DNA of 19,226 nucleotides, taken from positions 1 through 19,226 of the forward strand of contig DATDAH010000118.1 of NCBI GenBank assembly GCA_036525535.1. Direction: 5' to 3'. Both the position numbers and the translations under genes were made by a program. This DNA is from DATDAH01 sp036525535 (lineage in GTDB: Bacteria; Actinomycetota; Acidimicrobiia; Acidimicrobiales; DATDAH01). Under the pieces are notes generated by a model. The model searched no databases. It saw only the letters and a program-made list of their open reading frames with translations, and had not been told where the DNA came from. Below are positions 14,585-19,226 of the stretch, piece by piece (the stretch's first letter is position 1; every line of letters begins with the position of its first letter).

Positions 14585-15783
14585 CGGCCGACGCTCAGGG
14601 GCAGGACCCGCGGGCCGCGCACCTGGCCGCTGGACCAGCGGACGGCGTCGGGGTCGGCCAGCGAGAAGTCCGGGAACCGCTCGAGCCAGACCTCGAGGGC
14701 GACGCGGAGCTCCATGCGGGCCAGGTTGGAGCCGGCGCAGCGGTGGATGCCCAGGCCGAAGGCCGCGTGGCGGTTGACCTCACGGTCGATGACGACCTCG
14801 TCGGCCTGCTCGAAGGCCTCGGGGTCACGATTGGCGGCGGGGAACGAGAGCAGGACCCACTCGCCGGCCTTCATGGGGCAGCCCTCGAACTCGACGTCCT
14901 CCTTGACCAGCCGGGCCATGGTCACCGGGGCATAGGCCCGCAGCAGTTCCTCCATGGCCACGGGCAGCAGCTCGGGCTCGGCGCCGAGGCGCTTGCGGTC
15001 CTCGGGGGTCCTGGCCAGGTGCCACAACGAGGCGCCGATGGCGCTCCACGTGGTGTCGATGCCCGCCAGCAGGAGCAGGGCGATCGAGCCGCTCACGTGC
15101 TCCTCGTTCAAGGGCCGGCCGTCCATCTCGGCCTGCAGCAGGAAGCTGGTCAGGTCGTCCCGGGGGTGGGCCACGTGGTCGGCGATCTGGACGTTCAGAT
15201 AGGCGTTGAGGAGCTGGAAGTTCTCGACGCGCTTCTCCATCGGGGCGTCGACCGACTCCAGCGTGTTGTGGACGAACACCCGGAACTGGTCGGCGTCCTC
15301 GGCTGGGAAGCCCAGCATCTGGGCGATGACCCGCACGGGGATGTGCTGGGCGTACTCGGCGGCGGCGTCGACGACGTCCCGGCCCACGAGGGCGTCGAGC
15401 AGTGACGCGCAGTAGGCCCGGGTGAACGGCTCCAGCTTCTCCACGGCGTTGGGGGAGAAGGCGGGCAACAGCAGGCGCCGGGCCTCGTGGTGGAAGGGCG
15501 GGTCCGACGAGATCGGTGGGGCGACCCCCTGCGGCGCCGGGATCATCGGCCGGCCCTCGGTGACCACGACGCTCTGAGACGTGAAGTGGTCGGTGTCGTA
15601 GGCGATGGCGGACACGTCGTCGTGGCGGGTGGGCAGCCAGACGCCGCCGTAGCGGTCGCTATGGGCGACCGGGCATGTCGCCCGGAGCTCGTCCCAGATC
15701 GGGTACGGGTCCCCGACCCAGGCCGGGTCGGTGTGGTCGAAGTCGGTGGCCCAGTCGACCACCGGCGGGTGGTTCCCGGTCAC
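14581..15783 (-). CDS. Cytochrome P450
   Basis: A 400-residue soluble bacterial P450 that would insert oxygen into an unknown organic substrate. The oxygen-activation helix motif is LAGIDTTWS (A240-G241-x-D243-T244-T245). ExxR is E279-LL-R282, and the heme-binding loop FGLGIHRCAG places the iron ligand at C349. Length and the absence of a membrane anchor fit class I bacterial enzymes that receive electrons from a ferredoxin. The GTG start at 15783 overlaps the ferredoxin stop by 4 bases (GTGA), so the two are co-translated. The open frame continues upstream over the ferredoxin, but that part is another-frame filler. CYP family and substrate cannot be named from the sequence alone. The neighbouring NuoF-like flavoprotein may belong to its electron chain. 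Confidence 0.95.
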   Translation of the reverse strand: MTGNHPPVVDWATDFDHTDPAWVGDPYPIWDELRATCPVAHSDRYGGVWLPTRHDDVSAIAYDTDHFTSQSVVVTEGRPMIPAPQGVAPPISSDPPFHHEARRLLLPAFSPNAVEKLEPFTRAYCASLLDALVGRDVVDAAAEYAQHIPVRVIAQMLGFPAEDADQFRVFVHNTLESVDAPMEKRVENFQLLNAYLNVQIADHVAHPRDDLTSFLLQAEMDGRPLNEEHVSGSIALLLLAGIDTTWSAIGASLWHLARTPEDRKRLGAEPELLPVAMEELLRAYAPVTMARLVKEDVEFEGCPMKAGEWVLLSFPAANRDPEAFEQADEVVIDREVNRHAAFGLGIHRCAGSNLARMELRVALEVWLERFPDFSLADPDAVRWSSGQVRGPRVLPLSVGR

Positions 15784-15983
15784 GACGGGTCCTCCTCGAT
15801 GCTGATGGCGTACTCGGGGCAGTTGGCCACGGCCAGGCGGGCGGCGGCCTCCTGGTCGGGGGGAACGGTGCCGTCGCCCACGGCGCTGGCGTAGCCGTAG
15901 TCGTCGAACTCGAAGAGGGCCGGCGCCAGCGCGTAACACCGGTTGTGCCCCTGGCACTTCTCGCTGTCCACCACCACCCGCAT
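15780..15983 (-). CDS. [3Fe-4S] ferredoxin, P450 partner type
   Basis: A 67-residue electron-transfer protein. Three cluster cysteines are visible: C10 and C16 in CQGHNRC, and C55 in NCPEY. This is the CxxHxxC...CP pattern of actinobacterial [3Fe-4S] ferredoxins that serve P450s; a His takes the place of the fourth Cys of a [4Fe-4S] type. The protein is acidic, which suits docking to a basic P450 surface. ATG at 15983, with GGAGGA about 9 bases upstream. Its stop overlaps the P450 start, giving a two-gene unit. Its reductase is not adjacent unless the NuoF-like protein takes that role. Confidence 0.95.
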   Translation of the reverse strand: MRVVVDSEKCQGHNRCYALAPALFEFDDYGYASAVGDGTVPPDQEAAARLAVANCPEYAISIEEDPS

Positions 15984-16133
15984 CCGGACCGTTCCTCCGC
16001 TCGTGGTCGATCAGACGGTACGAGAGGACAGCCTGAACGGTGCCCGACGGCGGGAGTAGGGCCGTTCGTCCCTCCGGCAGTTGGCGAGGCGTGGAGGAGG
16101 CTTGAACGTGAGGAGACGAGTCGCCGGCCGCGG

Positions 16134-16703
16134 TCAGTGGCCGGGGCCGGCTCCGGGCGCCCCGCGGTCCGGGCTGACGCGCACGAGCCAGACCGGCGTG
16201 CTCACGCCCTTGACCGGCGCCGGGCCCACGGGGTCGAGCCGGGCCGCCGGCAGCCGGCCTCCGCACGCGTCGACCGCGGCCTCGGAGGCGAGGAGCTCCC
16301 CGGGGCCGGCGAGCGCGGCGATGCGGGCCGCGACGTTGACGGTGGCGCCGATGAGGTCGCGGCCACGCGGCAGCACCTCACCGGCGTGGAGCCCCATCCG
16401 GATGGCGACGGGGAACGTGTCGGTGGTCCGGGCTTCTTCGACCGCGAGGAGCATCGCGATGGCCCCCTCGATGGCATCCAGCGGGGCGTCGAACCAGACC
16501 ATCAGGCCGTCACCGAGCTCCTTCACGATCCGGGCGTCGGGCCGGGCGCCGGTGATCCCGCTCATGAGGCCTGTCTGGTGCTCGAGTACCCGCAGCGCGG
16601 CGACATCGCCCTCGGTGTCGGTGTACTCGGTGAAGCCGACGAGGTCGGTGAAGAGGACGGCCCCGACTCGGCTGTCGACCGCAGGTCCCGGCGTGCTCGT
16701 CAA
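16134..16703 (-). CDS. Minimal class III adenylate/guanylate cyclase domain protein
   Basis: A 189-residue protein that is almost only a class III cyclase catalytic domain, expected to make cAMP as a homodimer. Metal-binding aspartates are D20 (LFTDLVGFT) and D65 (KELGDG). The purine-specifying pair is K61 and D116 (DLIGATVN), which favours ATP over GTP. The transition-state residues are N123 and R127 (NVAARI). No regulatory or membrane domain is attached, so control must come from elsewhere. The TTG start at 16703 overlaps the stop of the DUF4097-like gene by 4 bases (TTGA), with no separate ribosome site. That indicates tight translational coupling. The C-terminal 15 residues are Gly/Pro-rich and probably disordered. 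Confidence 0.9.
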   Translation of the reverse strand: MTSTPGPAVDSRVGAVLFTDLVGFTEYTDTEGDVAALRVLEHQTGLMSGITGARPDARIVKELGDGLMVWFDAPLDAIEGAIAMLLAVEEARTTDTFPVAIRMGLHAGEVLPRGRDLIGATVNVAARIAALAGPGELLASEAAVDACGGRLPAARLDPVGPAPVKGVSTPVWLVRVSPDRGAPGAGPGH

Positions 16704-17380
16704 CGTGAGGTGACCGAAACGCGACCACTGACCGCTCGGGTGGCGATGGTGCAGTCCGTTCCGTGACGCTCGAGGTCGGCGGCCAGCGGCCCGGCCACCG
16801 AGCGGGCCCGAACGCCTTCGGCGACATGAACCGTGATCCGCCCGCTCACGGTCTCCGCCTCGACGTCCGCGGCGACGTCGAGCCGGAGGTCGATGCGGCC
16901 GCTCACGCAGTGCGCCGTCGTGGGACCCGAGACCGATCGGAGGTCGATCCGCCCCGATTTGGTTGCGACGTCGGCACCCGCTGTCTCATCCACGGTGACC
17001 CGACCCGAGTCCGTTCGGACCCGGCTGTATCCCTCGACCCGTCCGATCGCCACCGCGCCGCTCGACGTGCGAACGTCCACGGCGGCGGCCTGCTCGACGG
17101 TGATCCGCCCGGACTCGGTGACCACGGCGACGACTCCCAGCGGGCCCTTGACCTCCACCCGGCCCGATTCCGACCCGACCACGAGGTCGACCCCCGACGG
17201 AACCCGGATCTCCACCCGGCCAGCACCAGCCTTGACGGTGGCGGTGCTTGCGTCGTGCTGCAGTGTCGCGTCACCCCGGACCAGCACATCGCCTCGGTCC
17301 TCGGCCACCACCTTCACCCGGCCATCGGTCGCCGACATCCGGACCGAGGTGACCTCGGCGCGACCCGACCCATCTGTCAC
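16700..17380 (-). CDS. DUF4097-like beta-repeat protein
   Basis: A 226-residue protein built from repeats of 17-19 residues, each with a core like SGR(I/V)x(V/L). Clear units begin at about 72, 90, 107, 125, 142, 160, 179 and 218, and earlier GRxxV units are visible at 6, 20 and 54. This regular spacing suits the beta-helix or beta-roll fold of the DUF4097/putative adhesin family. Unlike many relatives, it has no signal peptide, membrane segment or PspC-type domain, so it is probably cytoplasmic. Function is not known; it may act as a scaffold. The GTG start at 17380 is only 6 bases after a good -10 box, favouring leaderless initiation. Its stop overlaps the start of the adenylate cyclase, so the two products likely act together (inference). 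Confidence 0.8.
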   Translation of the reverse strand: MTDGSGRAEVTSVRMSATDGRVKVVAEDRGDVLVRGDATLQHDASTATVKAGAGRVEIRVPSGVDLVVGSESGRVEVKGPLGVVAVVTESGRITVEQAAAVDVRTSSGAVAIGRVEGYSRVRTDSGRVTVDETAGADVATKSGRIDLRSVSGPTTAHCVSGRIDLRLDVAADVEAETVSGRITVHVAEGVRARSVAGPLAADLERHGTDCTIATRAVSGRVSVTSR

Positions 17381-17386
17381 CTCCTG

Positions 17387-17415
17387 ACCGTAGGTCCGGC
17401 CGGAACAGTGGACAA
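17387..17415 (-). promoter_or_regulatory. Promoter of the DUF4097-cyclase pair: TTGTCC - 17 bases - TACGGT, leaderless
   Basis: Reading leftward, TTGTCC (17415-17410) and TACGGT (17392-17387) are exactly 17 bases apart. The -10 box ends 6 bases before the GTG start, so the transcript should begin at the start codon. The spacer contains a 10-base perfect palindrome, TCCGGCCGGA (17395-17404), a possible operator. AGGAGG at the junction would fit an out-of-frame ATG at 17373 and is probably coincidental. Confidence 0.55.
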
Positions 17416-17469
17416 GGAGACGTCGGGCACAGCGGACCCCACGGCCACAGAAAAGGCACCCGGGCTTGA

Positions 17470-17481
17470 AGGCGAAAGCCT
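17470..17481 (+). promoter_or_regulatory. Small GAAA-capped hairpin upstream of dodecin-like ORF
   Basis: AGGC-GAAA-GCCT forms a 4-base stem with a GNRA tetraloop, about 50 bases before the 15-residue dodecin-like ORF. It might be part of a structured leader. I could not match it to a known riboswitch class. Confidence 0.2.
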
Positions 17482-17530
17482 GCAGGTGACGACCGACGCC
17501 GCGCCCCGGCGCCAGGAACCGGAGGACATC

Positions 17531-17578
17531 ATGGCCAAGGGCGTGTACACGGTGATCCCGTTGGTCGGAACCAGCTAG
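17531..17578 (+). pseudogene. Truncated dodecin-like ORF (15 residues)
   Basis: A well-placed GGAGG, 6 bases before an ATG, starts a 15-residue frame, MAKGVYTVIPLVGTS, that ends at TAG. The pattern YxVIxxVGTS is the start of dodecins, small flavin-binding dodecamer proteins of about 70 residues. None of the rest of dodecin is found downstream in any frame I read. The simplest view is a dodecin gene cut short by deletion. A regulatory leader peptide or a working micro-peptide is possible but less likely. The match is short, so certainty is limited. Confidence 0.45.
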
Positions 17579-17725
17579 CGGAGGCCCGCCGAAGCGCGGG
17601 GGACGCTACGGGGATCCTGTCACGGAATCCGCGCCGCCAGGTGCGGGGACTGATCCGTCTCGGGATTCGTGAGCGGGGACGCGGGCCTCGGTCCCATCGG
17701 TTGACCAATCGGTCGAGAGACTCGC
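17579..17725. other. Intergenic stretch between dodecin-like remnant and multicopper oxidase
   Basis: No gene was found. CCCGC and GCGGG just after the remnant's stop can pair around a 6-base loop, and GACC/GGTC near 17703-17714 forms a very short inverted repeat. Either could help end transcription from the converging genes, but both are weak. Confidence 0.3.
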
Positions 17726-19226
17726 CTATGCCGGCTGGCCGGGCTGGGCCGGGCCGACGCGGTAGGGGCGCATCATCTCGTTGTCCTCGTGTTCGACGAT
17801 GTGGCAGTGCCATACGTACTGTCCCGGGGTGTTGAACCGGACCCGGACGCGGGTGACCTGGCCGGGGTAGGCGATGACCGTGTCCTTGAACCCGGTCTCC
17901 CAGGGTTCAGGCGGGGTCGGTGCCGACCCCGGCCCTACCTGCACCTCCATGGTGTCCTCGTCGACGACGATCTCCTGGCGGCTGACCACCTCGAAGGCCA
18001 CCTCGTGTATGTGCATGGGATGGCCGTCGGCGGTGGTGTTGTAGATCTCCCACAGCTCGGTCGTGCCCGCAGCAGGATTCTCGGTGACGGGGTCCATCCA
18101 CAACTGCTTGGTCCAGACCCCGGGGGCGACGTTCGGGTCACCGGCCACGGTCCCGAGCAGGGCCTCGATCGGGGCGTCGTCGAAGAAGGTCGACATCTCC
18201 TCGAGGAGGGCCAGGGGCCGGGTGACCGTCTCCGGCGGCAGGGGGGTGATGGCCGGCAGCCGGAGGAACCGGGGCGGGGTCGAGGTGTCGACGTCGAGGG
18301 TCGGCACGACCCGGAACTCCAGGATCTGGCCCGTGGTGGCGGGATCGGCGGGCTCGAAGTCCTCGCCGGGCTCACCGCCGCCGAACGGCTCGTCGGGCCC
18401 GACGTTGCCGAGCACGTGGCTTCCCAGCGGCACGTTGGTGAAGTCGACGATCAGATCGGCGCGCTCGGCCAGGCCCATGAGGAGCCGATTCCCGTTCTGG
18501 GCGGTGAGGTTCACGGGGGCCGAGAGGAAGCCGCCCTCGTTGCCGATGGCCCAGACCTCGACGCCGGGTATCCCGCTGAAGTCGAGGATGAGGAAACGCG
18601 ACTGGCACCCGTTGAGGACTCGGAAGCGGTAGCGGCGCTGCTCGACGGTCTGGAACGGCCAGGTGTTGCCGTTCACCATCATCAGGTTGCCGAAGAACTC
18701 GGGGTTCCAGATCGGCGAGACGTCGGTGTCAGGTAGGTACGGCCCGGTGATCCCGTCGAAGAAGGCCCGGGTGTCGGGGTAGAAGAGCGCCCCGTCCTCG
18801 TTGAACGCCCGGTCCTGTATGGCGATGGGGATCTCGCGGTAGTGCTTGTTGGACGGGAACCTGTCGTTCTCGCGTGGTGCCGGCCCGGGCAACGATGCGC
18901 GCTGACCGGTGCGGCGGTCGAGCACCGCATCGTCGCCGGCGGGACCGCCCCGGATGATGAAGAAGCCGGCCGGTCCCGCGTACACGTTGAGCCGGGTCAT
19001 GCCGAGCGTGTGGTCGTGATACCAGTCAGTCGACGCCCGGCCGTGGTTCGGGTACTGGAAGGTCGCGAAGCCGGGGCCCCATCGGGTGCCGAACTTGGCC
19101 GCCGCCTTGCCGGCGAAGAAGTCGTACCACGTGCCCTCGGTGGCGTATCCGGCAGGAATGTCGTCGGCCGCGGGCAGGTACCACGCCTCGGCGTAGCCGT
19201 CGCTCTCGTCGCCGACGCCGACCGCG
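17726..19226 (-). CDS. Multicopper oxidase (CotA/bilirubin-oxidase-like), N-terminus cut by window edge
   Basis: The visible 500 residues form most of a multicopper oxidase, which takes electrons from metals or phenolic substrates and reduces oxygen to water. The copper motif WYHDHTLGMTRLN lies at about 18989-19024. The C-terminal HPMHIH is near 18004-18021 and HCHIVEHEDNEM near 17775-17810; these supply type 1, 2 and 3 copper ligands, with Met as the likely axial type 1 ligand. The frame is open to the right edge, so an apparent start at 19000 (inside the HDH motif segment) is only an internal Met. The missing N-terminus would hold the first HxH pair and any export signal, so cellular location cannot be judged. 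Stop is TAG at 17728. Confidence 0.93.
   Translation of the reverse strand, partial: AVGVGDESDGYAEAWYLPAADDIPAGYATEGTWYDFFAGKAAAKFGTRWGPGFATFQYPNHGRASTDWYHDHTLGMTRLNVYAGPAGFFIIRGGPAGDDAVLDRRTGQRASLPGPAPRENDRFPSNKHYREIPIAIQDRAFNEDGALFYPDTRAFFDGITGPYLPDTDVSPIWNPEFFGNLMMVNGNTWPFQTVEQRRYRFRVLNGCQSRFLILDFSGIPGVEVWAIGNEGGFLSAPVNLTAQNGNRLLMGLAERADLIVDFTNVPLGSHVLGNVGPDEPFGGGEPGEDFEPADPATTGQILEFRVVPTLDVDTSTPPRFLRLPAITPLPPETVTRPLALLEEMSTFFDDAPIEALLGTVAGDPNVAPGVWTKQLWMDPVTENPAAGTTELWEIYNTTADGHPMHIHEVAFEVVSRQEIVVDEDTMEVQVGPGSAPTPPEPWETGFKDTVIAYPGQVTRVRVRFNTPGQYVWHCHIVEHEDNEMMRPYRVGPAQPGQPA

Noticed and set aside
15784..16266. N-terminal extension of the P450 to 561 residues
   Set aside because: It overlaps the ferredoxin gene in a different frame; the GTGA overlap gives a 400-residue P450 of normal length.
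16763..17530. Plus-strand frame fusing antisense of the DUF4097 gene to the dodecin-like peptide
   Set aside because: It is antisense to a repeat protein with clear motifs; the ribosome site at 17521-17525 supports a separate start at 17531.
17421..17530. Riboswitch (FMN or cobalamin type) before the dodecin-like ORF
   Set aside because: Only one 4-base stem with a GAAA loop was seen; conserved core sequences of those riboswitches are missing.
1..19226. tRNA, rRNA, CRISPR array, insertion sequence or phage element
   Set aside because: No spaced direct repeats, transposase motifs, terminal inverted repeats or RNA-gene signatures were recognised anywhere in the window.

Overview
The window is GC-rich throughout, with codon third positions that are almost all G or C. 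It is packed with short-overlap (4-base) gene pairs and often starts genes at GTG or TTG. The gene set includes WS/DGAT acyltransferases, a P450 with a [3Fe-4S] ferredoxin, an M50 protease with a CBS-like tail, and a small class III cyclase. This points to an actinobacterium, possibly of the Acidimicrobiia type; the lineage is inference, as there is no rRNA or marker gene here.

Region 1 (1-4358) is a neutral-lipid locus. A WS/DGAT gene cut by the left edge runs leftward. Running rightward from the same intergenic region are an NHSGG/PGG acyltransferase, a second complete WS/DGAT that overlaps it by 4 bases, and a beta-lactamase-fold serine hydrolase. Together they look like synthesis and turnover of storage triacylglycerol or wax ester.

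Region 2 (4447-9404, leftward) is the most interesting part: a five-gene operon with nearly all junctions overlapping. The order is FAD-dependent amine-oxidase-like protein (COG2907 type), DUF1365 protein, cyclopropane-fatty-acid-synthase-like methyltransferase, CarH/LitR-like B12-binding regulator, and a DHRS12-like short-chain dehydrogenase. The regulator keeps the W-x9-EH signature of adenosylcobalamin photoreceptors. The only clear promoter, in front of the first gene, carries an AT-rich inverted repeat in the spacer beside its -10 box. I propose a light- or B12-responsive, self-regulated operon for modifying membrane fatty acids.

Region 3 (9545-12639) holds a tandem universal stress protein (rightward), a site-2-protease homologue with a CBS-like C-terminal region (leftward) and an RNase Z-type metallo-beta-lactamase (rightward). 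A 16-base perfect palindrome lies between the last two.

Region 4 (12718-15983, leftward) is a redox cluster: [3Fe-4S] ferredoxin, cytochrome P450, a tiny ORF that appears frameshifted, and after a 250-base gap a free-standing NuoF-like flavoprotein that could be the electron donor.

Region 5 (16134-19226) holds a repeat-rich DUF4097-like protein coupled to a minimal class III adenylate cyclase, expressed from what looks like a leaderless promoter. Next come a 15-residue ORF resembling the N-terminus of dodecin, and a multicopper oxidase cut by the right edge.
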